From Candidatus Desantisiibacteriota bacterium (GTDB lineage Bacteria; JACRDZ01), in NCBI GenBank assembly GCA_016209155.1, contig JACQWU010000312.1, positions 1 through 23,169 on the forward strand: a stretch of DNA of 23,169 nucleotides, given 5' to 3'. The translations under genes were made by a program, and so were the position numbers. The notes beneath the pieces were generated by a model. The model was given only the letters and a program-made list of their open reading frames with translations. It ran no database searches and was not told where the DNA came from. This document shows, piece by piece, positions 1 to 6,677 of the stretch. Each line of letters begins with the position of its first letter. The first letter of the stretch is position 1.

Positions 1-14
1 CGTTCTGAATAATC

Positions 15-350
15 CTAAATATTCACTTGAATAGCTCTTTCACTATTAAGAACGCTTGATAGCATAGCAACCCCATTCTCGGTAAAAACATAAGGCAAAT
101 ATTTGATATTCTTCCCTCTTTTCAAGATCACAAATTGTGACCTTGAAAGTTCAGATACCTCTTCCTGACTCAATTGAAACATAAAATCCAATGGAAATCT
201 TTTGATGTTTCTTTTAACCGCCTGATTTAAAACTCTTGTCTCAACCTCATATAGAACGGCCAAATCTTTATCCAGCATAACTTTCTTATTTCTAATAAAA
301 AGTATTTTATTTTCAATTTGATACTGAGACACAACCTCGATATCTTGCAT
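15..350 (-). CDS. ORF6N-domain protein, cut short (probable pseudogene)
   Basis: A 111-residue protein that is almost entirely an ORF6N domain, a DNA-binding module of the KilA-N/Bro group found in phages and accessory islands. Recognisable segments are the N-terminal [15 protein letters not shown], then [28 protein letters not shown] and the strongly conserved [21 protein letters not shown]. The ATG at 350 has a good GGAGG ribosome binding site. Family members normally continue past AIQVNI with a QIIRTFV-like helix and a C-terminal region. Here a TAG replaces the expected glutamine codon, and the next bases spell the expected residues only if extra bases are skipped. The rest of the gene lies beyond the left edge or is lost. 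Domain identity is secure; the broken state is inferred from family memory. The cellular role is unknown, plausibly DNA binding. Confidence 0.8.
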   Translation of the reverse strand: MQDIEVVSQYQIENKILFIRNKKVMLDKDLAVLYEVETRVLNQAVKRNIKRFPLDFMFQLSQEEVSELSRSQFVILKRGKNIKYLPYVFTENGVAMLSSVLNSERAIQVNI

Positions 351-411
351 ATTTTCCTCCTTTAATTAACTTGCTAATTGCTCATAAATATTTATTTATA
401 GAACCTGTTAT

Positions 412-436
412 GTAGTGGCAACCCTTGCGGGTTGCC
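412..436 (+). repeat. REP-like hairpin with GTAG head
   Basis: GTAG at 412-415, one T, then a perfect 8-bp stem (417-424 with 429-436) and a TTGC loop. The same design, GTAG plus T plus an 8-bp stem of different sequence, recurs on the minus strand at 12820-12842. In known REP elements a GTAG or GGAG tetranucleotide precedes the hairpin and is recognised by RAYT transposases, so I read this as a REP-like unit. It could also terminate transcription, although no T-run follows it. Confidence 0.5.
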
Positions 437-463
437 CTTCTTTCGATTGCAATATTTTAACCG

Positions 464-872
464 TTATTTTTTCCTTTTAATTTTGCTTTCTATTATCTTT
501 GTTTCATTAACCAATATCTTTGTTTCATTAACCAAAACATCAAATGCATTCCCTTTTTATCATTAGCCAACGGTCTTTTCCTCGCGTACTGATCGTATTC
601 TGTCTCGGCTTTTTCTATTGCAAGCTTGTGGGATATTTTGCCGCATGAGTTAAAATTTCCCTTTCATTGAGCTGTAAAAAACCATCCAACTTTTTAATCC
701 AATCTTTCATATACATTGCAGGGCTAATTCATCAAAATAGTCAAAAGGTTGTTGGGGATTCTTTAACCCGTTCATCATCAAGGACAAAACCTTTTACAAT
801 ATATTCCCGCAAATGACGCGTAGCCCATTGCCTAAAATGCATAGCTACTTTTGATTTAATCCGGTAAACAAC
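464..872 (-). pseudogene. RhuM-family pseudogene with frameshifts and internal deletion
   Basis: Four reading-frame segments on the minus strand join into a recognisable but incomplete RhuM-family protein (Virulence_RhuM, function poorly known, common in accessory islands). At 872-762 the frame reads YRIKSKVAMHFRQWATRHL and then REYIVKGFVLDDERVK. After one extra base, 760-722 reads NPQQPFDYFDELA. From 716 the frame reads MYMKDWIKKLDGFLQLNER followed by EILTH. A further one-base shift near 643 gives GKISHKLAIEKAETEYDQYA. The family's long middle region, between FDEL and MYMKDW, is missing. A tandem duplication follows near the 3' end. The 5' end overlaps the last 17 bases of the Cas3/DUF1016 frame, so the start of rhuM itself is gone. 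The segment matches are from memory of the family. Non-functionality is very likely because no single frame covers the protein. Confidence 0.78.
494..535. repeat. 21-bp perfect tandem duplication
   Basis: Positions 494-514 and 515-535 are identical 21-bp units. On the minus strand one frame reads LVNETKI twice, at the tail of the rhuM pseudogene. The length is a multiple of three, so the duplication keeps whichever frame is read. Confidence 0.9.
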
Positions 873-1737
873 TGAACCAATTCCCTTTCAGACACTCGTT
901 CTCATAAAAAGCCCTTTTCCATGGGTCTTTAACAGAAATCAGGTCAATAAAATGTGTCCACGAAAAGTGGAAAAGTTTTTGAGCCGGAATCAGACGCGGA
1001 CTTGATTTTGCGGACTTTACGGATTTCGTCACCGGCGGTGACGAAATAGTTAACTCATTTGGCAAAATTCCTTTATATAAATTCGCCACCACCGGTGACG
1101 AAAAGCACTCCTTTAACTGTGGGTACGTTACGCAAAATATACGCATACGCTCCAGCATACGAACTTCACAGCCGGAAACACCTCTGGATTTCAAATCGAG
1201 CGCTATTTTTTTCAAAAGCCCAATTCCGTAGTTCGCCCGGTCTTTCCCGTGTAAATTTTTATTAGTAAATTCTTGCGTTTGCTCTATCAAATTAATTTGA
1301 TCAAGTTCTTTTATATTTAAAATTCCTGAAAGCGGATCTATGTAAAGACGATTAGTAAGATCGCCACCGGCATTATCAGGGTTCCAATCTGGCAGTCCTG
1401 CATGATGACCGGCAACAATATAAGCAATAATACGAGCAACGGCAGGATTTTTTATGCGCGAAAATGATAGAATTGCTCCAACAGTACTATGATTAGGACG
1501 TCCTCCATAACCTTCCATGTGGGCATCTTCATCATATCCTGACACTTTAGACAGATATTTTTGCCAGTCAGGAAGGTATTTTCCAAGATCATGCCAAAGT
1601 CCTGTAAGTTCAGCCCAATCTTGATTCCCAAATCCTGATGCAAAATCTTTCGCCTTATTTGCCGTTGCATAAAGATGTTCTTTTATACTCTGGGTTTCCC
1701 ATTTTCCATTTGCATTTTTCTTTACATGCGCAAACAT
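856..1737 (-). CDS. Chimeric ORF: Cas3 HD nuclease domain fused to DUF1016/YhcG N-terminal domain
   Basis: A 293-residue ORF with an ATG at 1737 and a strong GGGGGG-rich ribosome binding site. Residues 1-120 are a Cas3 HD (Cas3'') domain: H21 in KEHLYATANKA, the HD pair H49-D50 in LWHDLGKYLPDWQKYL, H83 in PNHSTVGA, and H111-H112 in IVAGHHAGLPDW. In type I CRISPR systems this domain is the metal-dependent nuclease that degrades DNA behind the Cascade complex. The Cas3 helicase half is absent. From about residue 160 the protein instead resembles the DUF1016 N-terminal domain of YhcG-type proteins: GKDRANYGIGLLKKIALDL, RMLERMRIF, LFHFSWTHFIDLI and VKDPWKRAFYENECLKGNW. It stops where that domain normally continues toward its PD-(D/E)XK nuclease part, and rhuM debris follows at once. 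A 40-residue linker (213-252) contains two DNA hairpins. There is no CRISPR array or other cas gene. It could be a decayed recombination product or, less likely, a working small nuclease. Domain calls are from motif recognition. Confidence 0.75.
   Translation of the reverse strand: MFAHVKKNANGKWETQSIKEHLYATANKAKDFASGFGNQDWAELTGLWHDLGKYLPDWQKYLSKVSGYDEDAHMEGYGGRPNHSTVGAILSFSRIKNPAVARIIAYIVAGHHAGLPDWNPDNAGGDLTNRLYIDPLSGILNIKELDQINLIEQTQEFTNKNLHGKDRANYGIGLLKKIALDLKSRGVSGCEVRMLERMRIFCVTYPQLKECFSSPVVANLYKGILPNELTISSPPVTKSVKSAKSSPRLIPAQKLFHFSWTHFIDLISVKDPWKRAFYENECLKGNWFSCLPD
1023..1103. repeat. Two related hairpins inside the chimeric ORF
   Basis: 1023-1047 is a perfect 11-bp inverted repeat with a 3-base loop. 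1082-1102 is a similar 9-bp inverted repeat with one mismatch and a 3-base loop. Both contain a GGTGACGAA core. They encode the low-complexity linker of the DUF1016-like part and look like inserted palindromic units that left the frame open. Confidence 0.65.
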
Positions 1738-1758
1738 ATTTTCCCCCCTAAAAACAAA

Positions 1759-1808
1759 AAAACCTTCGCCGGCTAAATCTAAACATAGATTCAGCCGGCG
1801 AAGGTTTT
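1759..1808. terminator. Long hairpin with A/T tracts on both sides (bidirectional terminator-like)
   Basis: An almost perfect stem of about 21 bp, with one mismatched pair between two paired blocks and an AACA loop at 1782-1785. The GC-rich part includes CTTCGCCGGCT and its complement. A-rich sequence precedes the stem and T-rich sequence follows it, so it could stop transcription from either side. It lies about 10 bases upstream of the ribosome binding site of the chimeric ORF, an odd place for a terminator. That suggests attenuation or a rearrangement breakpoint nearby. Confidence 0.6.
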
Positions 1809-1882
1809 AGTTTTTTTGTATAAAGTCATCAATGGTAGCTCTTAACAAAAAGTGCCGGATTTACTCCTTCGAACTCAGCACG

Positions 1883-2008
1883 TTATCTGAAAGTGCCATT
1901 AATACGTATGCCTTTTTAAGGCATGGATGAATTGGCACTAAAATAAATGATAAATAATTCCTATCAGAGACAGAAGACACCCTGTAGCTTCTATCACAGG
2001 GTTCTTCC
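1883..2008 (+). repeat. Dispersed two-hairpin element, copy A (divergent)
   Basis: Plus-strand copy of an element of about 128 nt that occurs twice more on the minus strand (12870-12998 and 16889-17017). It begins TTATCTG, has an outer GTGCCA/TGGCAC stem enclosing an inner hairpin (ATGCCTT-TTT-AAGGCAT), then an AT-rich spacer, ATTCCTATCAGAGACAGAAGA, and a second hairpin CCCTGT/ACAGGG ending near TTCTTC. Compared with the other copies it has paired changes in both hairpins (A-T for C-G in the first, T-A for C-G in the second), so structure seems conserved. It lies upstream of the promoter at 2083-2112, so it is not the leader of the following gene if that promoter is used. Confidence 0.8.
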
Positions 2009-2082
2009 TATTTTTCATATAATACCACAAATCAACAAATTTGCAAGGTTTTTTTACTTATTCAGCCAAACACAAAATATTA

Positions 2083-2112
2083 TTGACTTCCATGAATTTT
2101 TGGAATTATAAT
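2083..2112 (+). promoter_or_regulatory. Sigma70-type promoter for the large lipoprotein gene
   Basis: TTGACT at 2083-2088 and a perfect TATAAT at 2107-2112, separated by 18 bases. Predicted transcription would begin near 2119, about 54 bases before the GTG at 2173. Confidence 0.6.
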
Positions 2113-2172
2113 GAAATCAGATTTTTGGTTTGCCTATACATTTGAATAACCATTTTGGTTGGGGAGGAAAAT

Positions 2173-5079
2173 GTGATAGACATTGCAATTAAATCCGGGA
2201 AAAAATTCATTCACCCATTACATGGAAACTATAAACCCTCGCAAATGCGTATCAAGATACAAAAAATCCGGTACATAGTCTTATCTCTTGTCATTATAAC
2301 CATACTCACTGCCTGCGGAGGCAAAAGCAGGGGGAATAGCAATTCTAATTTAAAAAACACTGATTCATCACAGCCCTCTTTGTTTCCAGCCCCTGTTCAA
2401 ACAGCTTCAACGAAGGGCGATATTTCTGCCGCTCTTGGCGGAGAAATTAGTGTTGGTACGGCTGTACTAAAAGTCCCTCCGGGAGCGCTTGCCAAAGATG
2501 CTTCATTGGAAATCCGGGAGTATGATGTCCCAACGCTCTTGCTTAACGCCGGAGATGGTGCGTTTGGAGGTCAGGTTCCTCTTAACAACCGCGCAGTAGC
2601 AATGGTAGCAAAAGACAAAACCGGCCTTAATGCGCCGGTCACGCTTGTGCTGCCGATAGATCCGAATCTTTTGCCTGAAAACATATCACCAGAGACAATT
2701 CATATTTCCGCTGTGGTCAGGGGCATGCTTGTACCTCAAGACCTGCCGGTTATATATGACCCGGCTTCGAATAAAATTTCCGTTCCTCTGGCTCTTTCTA
2801 ATCTGCCATCAGCACATGAACTGAGTGCGGAGGGAATTCCTCCCCTTGGAGCAGGGATTCCGCTGCTTGTAATATTACCGCTTTTGGCGGGAAGTGAGCT
2901 AATAAACCCGGTCATTGCCACATATGACGACGCACGCTCACTCTTTATGTATGATGTTGTTAAGACTGACTATTTTTGCGTTAGATACAGACCGCAGTTC
3001 GCGTCAAAAGATCAGGCTGAAAAGATTGCTGCCGCCTTAGAGAAGGCACGACCTTTATTTGTAGATCAACTGGGATTTAATCTCCCAAACTTGTTTAACT
3101 TCGACTTCCGATACACTGTCTTTGTTGACGATTTTGAGAACTACGAATATGTTAAACGAGTGATAAAAAATACGAAAGCCGATGGATTTTGCCTTCCCGG
3201 ATCTGCTCTTTTTGAGGGAGCAAGTTATATCAATGCCGCTCAGCCGAAAGACCAATGGCCAACTATCGCCGTGCATGAATACTTCCACGCACTTCAGTTT
3301 GGAGTGCTGGAGACTTTTATCCCTAACCTTGCTCACAAAAACTTATATCCCGAGTCCGGATGGATGTTTGAAGGTTCCACCTCAGCCCTGGCTGGCAGGG
3401 TAATGCAAGGCGAAACTACTAAACCGGCACGTGTATCATATTTGGTTGACCAAAATTTTCCCCAGCTTGTTTCTCTCTTCGATCCTAATCCCTATCCGGT
3501 GGCTGGTGTAGCCCAGGACTTTTTTTATTTTCTGGAGAAGCACTATGGTAATGTAAACTTCTACAAACCGATGTTTGCGGCACTTTGCTCAGAATTTGCG
3601 ACAGGCATCCCGGCTTCAGTCGCCGCGGCAGATGAGGTAATCAGACAATTGGATTCAACAGCCACAGACAACCTTGGGAAGTCATGGACAGAGTTTGTAA
3701 AGGATATGTGGATCGACCACCCGACCGAGTATGGCGGCAAACTCTTACCTAAACATTTATGGGACATAGAGCCCACGGGCAAAATCGATGACCGGACAAT
3801 CACCATTCCGCCTCTCTGCTTTTATGTGAGGGAATATAAAATACCGGCTCTTGGATTAGCGCCTCAAAACACCGATTTCGAACTCAAAATAACCATACCC
3901 TCACAAGATACACAGTGGTTCACTTTCTGGCTGGACGTCGAAAAGGATAGCTCCAGGTTATCCGGTTATCCGGATCTCATTGTCCCGATTGACAGACCGG
4001 AAACAGTGCGTGTACCAAATTTACGTTCAGCGGTAGACAACAAGGTCAGGCTGATTACCGTCAGCAGAAACCCGTTTAAAAACGGTAATATCGACATCAG
4101 ACTCGAGGCTAATCTGAGCGCGCCGCTCACACCTAAACTAACACTCCAGGCTAAAGATGAATCAATCAACATGGTGTACGGGGTGGATGTATCCGGCGAA
4201 AATGCCTGTATCGTTACGTGGGGAGGATACTCTGATAAAAACGCAAGACTACGCATTTATGATGCTGCAGGGGCTGTTCAAAAAGGTTCAGTTGAAGTAA
4301 TATGTGCTACCGGCGTTAAGATGTCTGGAGGATATGCGTACGTAGCCACCGGCTATAGGAGTCCTGCAACCTATATAGATATGGGACTATTTACCGTGGT
4401 AGATATATCCAGCCCATCAGCTCCAAAAATCGCCGCTGATATAGGACTGGACGGGAAAGTCAGATCAATAGACATTGCTGGAACTACTGCCTACGCGACT
4501 GTTTATAATCAGGACAATTATAAATATAACACACTATGGCGCATAGACGTCTCCAATCCCTCATGGTGCGATAAACCGCCATGCAGTCTCTTCAATTTTA
4601 CTACACCTGTATATACAGGTCTTGAAGGGGGTTATGATATAAAAATTGTGAATAATCTGGCTTTTATCGGCGACGGAATCGGCGGGCTTAAAATCATCGA
4701 TACCGCAAATTCAGAGCTCATCGGAGAATGGGACCCGGACGAATCGGGATCAGTGCATGGATTGGCAGTAGACGGAAATCGGGCATACCTTGCTGATGTC
4801 GAAGAGGGTATATGGATTATGGATATATCGGACCCGGCAGTACCAAAGGTAATAGGAAAGTCAGACATCGCAGGATTCAGCAAGGTTGCAGTCTCAGGAC
4901 GCTGGCTTTTTGCAGCGGGAAGCAGCGGACTTGCAGTGCTGGACATCGCAAGTGAAACCTCACCGGTCTGGCTCGACACCTACTTTAACACCCCGAGTCA
5001 GGCAGAAGACATTGTCTGCCAGTTACCGCTTGTATACCTGGCTGCCCGCAGCGGGTTATATGTTTTACGCTTTGAATAG
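2173..5079 (+). CDS. Large lipoprotein with HExxH metalloprotease-like domain and LVIVD propeller repeats
   Basis: About 968 residues. I chose the GTG at 2173 because GGGGAGG lies 5 bases upstream. A TTG at 2155 is also in frame, and the ATG at 2245 would give the cleanest lipoprotein signal: basic n-region, hydrophobic stretch YIVLSLVIITIL, lipobox LTAC, modified Cys at residue 48 in this numbering. After a Ser/Asn-rich linker comes a beta-rich region with LKVPPGALAKDASLEI. HEYFH follows at residues 368-372, with a possible third zinc ligand E400 in WMFEGSTSALAG, the spacing of a gluzincin peptidase. From about residue 667 the protein resembles LVIVD beta-propeller repeats (LFTVVDISSPSAPKIAADI, IWIMDISDPAVPKVIG). 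Expected location is the outer membrane or cell surface. The gene is visibly richer in G+C than its neighbours, suggesting transfer. The family name and substrate are unknown to me. Confidence 0.75.
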   Translation: MIDIAIKSGKKFIHPLHGNYKPSQMRIKIQKIRYIVLSLVIITILTACGGKSRGNSNSNLKNTDSSQPSLFPAPVQTASTKGDISAALGGEISVGTAVLKVPPGALAKDASLEIREYDVPTLLLNAGDGAFGGQVPLNNRAVAMVAKDKTGLNAPVTLVLPIDPNLLPENISPETIHISAVVRGMLVPQDLPVIYDPASNKISVPLALSNLPSAHELSAEGIPPLGAGIPLLVILPLLAGSELINPVIATYDDARSLFMYDVVKTDYFCVRYRPQFASKDQAEKIAAALEKARPLFVDQLGFNLPNLFNFDFRYTVFVDDFENYEYVKRVIKNTKADGFCLPGSALFEGASYINAAQPKDQWPTIAVHEYFHALQFGVLETFIPNLAHKNLYPESGWMFEGSTSALAGRVMQGETTKPARVSYLVDQNFPQLVSLFDPNPYPVAGVAQDFFYFLEKHYGNVNFYKPMFAALCSEFATGIPASVAAADEVIRQLDSTATDNLGKSWTEFVKDMWIDHPTEYGGKLLPKHLWDIEPTGKIDDRTITIPPLCFYVREYKIPALGLAPQNTDFELKITIPSQDTQWFTFWLDVEKDSSRLSGYPDLIVPIDRPETVRVPNLRSAVDNKVRLITVSRNPFKNGNIDIRLEANLSAPLTPKLTLQAKDESINMVYGVDVSGENACIVTWGGYSDKNARLRIYDAAGAVQKGSVEVICATGVKMSGGYAYVATGYRSPATYIDMGLFTVVDISSPSAPKIAADIGLDGKVRSIDIAGTTAYATVYNQDNYKYNTLWRIDVSNPSWCDKPPCSLFNFTTPVYTGLEGGYDIKIVNNLAFIGDGIGGLKIIDTANSELIGEWDPDESGSVHGLAVDGNRAYLADVEEGIWIMDISDPAVPKVIGKSDIAGFSKVAVSGRWLFAAGSSGLAVLDIASETSPVWLDTYFNTPSQAEDIVCQLPLVYLAARSGLYVLRFE

Positions 5080-5084
5080 CAAAA

Positions 5085-5495
5085 CTAACATATAGGAGCT
5101 AAACTTGCATATATGTTTTTTTCAAGACCAACCTTTTTATACATATTATAGAAAAATATATCTCCAAATGATTTAATATTTTCTTTTTGCAATGGCTTAA
5201 AGGAAATTCCATATTCATTTTTATTATTGGTTCTTATTATTTGACCTTCAACATTTATTGTTTCACATTCAAATTGCACAGATGGTATCAAAAGTTCAAT
5301 TGCAGTATTTAAAGGCAGTGTTTCATTTGTTAATAAAAGACATCCGTTATATGAAATATCTTTTATTAAAGCATCAATTAAATATGCAGTAGACTGTATA
5401 TTTTTATCTTCCTCCTTAATTCTGTATTTAAGATTTATTGGAACATCTAATCGTGACGCTTTCCTTCTGTTTTTAACACTCTCAATATTATTCAT
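5085..5495 (-). CDS. PilZ-domain protein
   Basis: A 136-residue protein made of one PilZ domain, the usual cyclic-di-GMP receptor fold. The N-terminal NRRKASRLDVPINLKY carries the RxxxR ligand-binding arginines, and DISYNGCLLL matches the (D/N)xSxxG motif. The strand-rich core continues through VEGQIIRTNNKNEYGISF. ATG at 5495 with an AAGGAGG ribosome binding site. It would act in the cytoplasm, coupling c-di-GMP to an unknown partner. It converges with the large lipoprotein gene (5 bases between stop codons) and lies downstream of the decayed Rhs gene, separated by a hairpin terminator, so it is probably transcribed alone. No cyclase or phosphodiesterase gene is visible nearby. Confidence 0.85.
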   Translation of the reverse strand: MNNIESVKNRRKASRLDVPINLKYRIKEEDKNIQSTAYLIDALIKDISYNGCLLLTNETLPLNTAIELLIPSVQFECETINVEGQIIRTNNKNEYGISFKPLQKENIKSFGDIFFYNMYKKVGLEKNIYASLAPIC

Positions 5496-5522
5496 ATTTG
5501 TTTCCTCCTTAAATAATTAAAG

Positions 5523-5556
5523 ATATAACCTGAATCTTGCACTTCAGATTCAGGTA
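5523..5556 (-). terminator. Hairpin terminator, identical to one at 17019-17051
   Basis: Stem ACCTGAATCT (5528-5537) with AGATTCAGGT (5546-5555) and an 8-base loop. The 33 bases 5523-5555 are identical to 17019-17051. Both copies lie just downstream of minus-strand genes, which fits a mobile or duplicated terminator. Confidence 0.7.
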
Positions 5557-5630
5557 TAAAATTTCAAAAAACCCTTATACCATATTTATCGATTTTTTTT
5601 TATACTTCTTTAATTATTTATTTACAAATT

Positions 5631-6677
5631 TTAATCAAAAATCCCAAGCCATTTACCTGCGGAATAGATTTTATCGCTTAGTCCCAGTTCTTTTTCATAA
5701 TACTCTCCCGCTAAATAGGCTTCTTTTACAACAAATCCGCATTGCCCTGATTTCATTGATTCAGCGGCATTTCGTGTCTGCTGTTCAGTACCGGCAAGCG
5801 CAACCGGAACACGTACTACCTGTTTCATGCTGTTAGTAAAATTACTTCCTGTTGCAGCATCAAGGATTGAAATCGGGAAACTTGCTACTCCCAAAGCAAC
5901 TTCGGCAGTTCCGGATGCAGTTGCGCGAATAACAGTAGCAGTTGTACTTTGTCCTTCATCCATTGACATTTTTGCTTCACTATAAGCGCCCAGAACAAAA
6001 TTACCTACATTCCCGATTAAGTTTGCGCCTCGGGCTAATTTTGTAGCAGTCACAGCACCTTTCATACTATATGTTCCTGATGCTCTTCCTGCTTCAACAA
6101 GATTTTTCCCTACTTTAATAAAACCTTCTTTTGCACCTTCAGCGCCTAAACTTACACCTAAATTTGCATAATCCGGGTCAAGACCTGAAGCAGATTCGGG
6201 AGAATAATTACCGGATTGTTTTCCGGGATTAGCGGGCTGCCCTGCTCTTCCATCAAATGCGCTGCCATTATCAAAACTAAAACCAGCATTATAATCACTG
6301 AACCCGCCAAAACCATTCATCCACGGTCCCAATGAGCCATCATACACACACCCGAAATCAATTCCCCTGTATTCTCCGTCTGCATGATAAGTGAGACTGC
6401 CTTTATTCTCACCAAGTGCATTAATAAGCATTGTAATACTTTCATCTCCGAAAGTATTAGTTGGAAAACCTAATATATCATAAGCATCATTATTGGTTAT
6501 AGCACCAAACATGACACCCATGTATGTACTTGCGACCGCCATATCTAAGCTATCATCGCTTCCATATTCTGCAACCGGGATATCACTTCCATACATAAGT
6601 TTTGATGTATTATAATTTGATTCAGTACTTATTTGAACTATTATAATAAAAAATATTATTTGCAGTCTCATTTTCAT
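5631..6677 (-). CDS. C-terminal piece of a broken Rhs-type protein, Gly/Ala-rich
   Basis: A 348-residue frame overlapping the YD-repeat ORF by 56 bases in another register. The formal start MKMRLQIIFF is probably an accident of the frame change, because the same bases encode the tail of the upstream ORF. KLMYGSDIPVAEYGSD resembles the late Rhs core. A Gly/Ser-rich stretch follows (about 100-150), then a Gly/Ala-rich helical region of about 180 residues (ANLGVSLGAEGAKEGFIKV to the end) with alternating hydrophobic and small residues. In Rhs and WapA proteins the segment after the core is the variable effector. I do not recognise a catalytic motif here, and the normal core-ending DPxGR boundary is missing. 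No immunity gene is apparent downstream, where a terminator and pilZ follow. Rhs origin is inferred from context. Confidence 0.6.
   Translation of the reverse strand: MKMRLQIIFFIIIVQISTESNYNTSKLMYGSDIPVAEYGSDDSLDMAVASTYMGVMFGAITNNDAYDILGFPTNTFGDESITMLINALGENKGSLTYHADGEYRGIDFGCVYDGSLGPWMNGFGGFSDYNAGFSFDNGSAFDGRAGQPANPGKQSGNYSPESASGLDPDYANLGVSLGAEGAKEGFIKVGKNLVEAGRASGTYSMKGAVTATKLARGANLIGNVGNFVLGAYSEAKMSMDEGQSTTATVIRATASGTAEVALGVASFPISILDAATGSNFTNSMKQVVRVPVALAGTEQQTRNAAESMKSGQCGFVVKEAYLAGEYYEKELGLSDKIYSAGKWLGIFD

Noticed and set aside
1883-2008. Riboswitch controlling the lipoprotein gene
   Set aside because: It matches no riboswitch class I know, and a near-consensus promoter lies downstream of it at 2083-2112, so it would not be in the leader. 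Kept as an unclassified repeat or RNA candidate.
1-2150. CRISPR array near the Cas3 HD domain
   Set aside because: No series of regularly spaced direct repeats is present. The only tandem repeat is a two-copy 21-bp duplication, and no other cas gene is recognisable.
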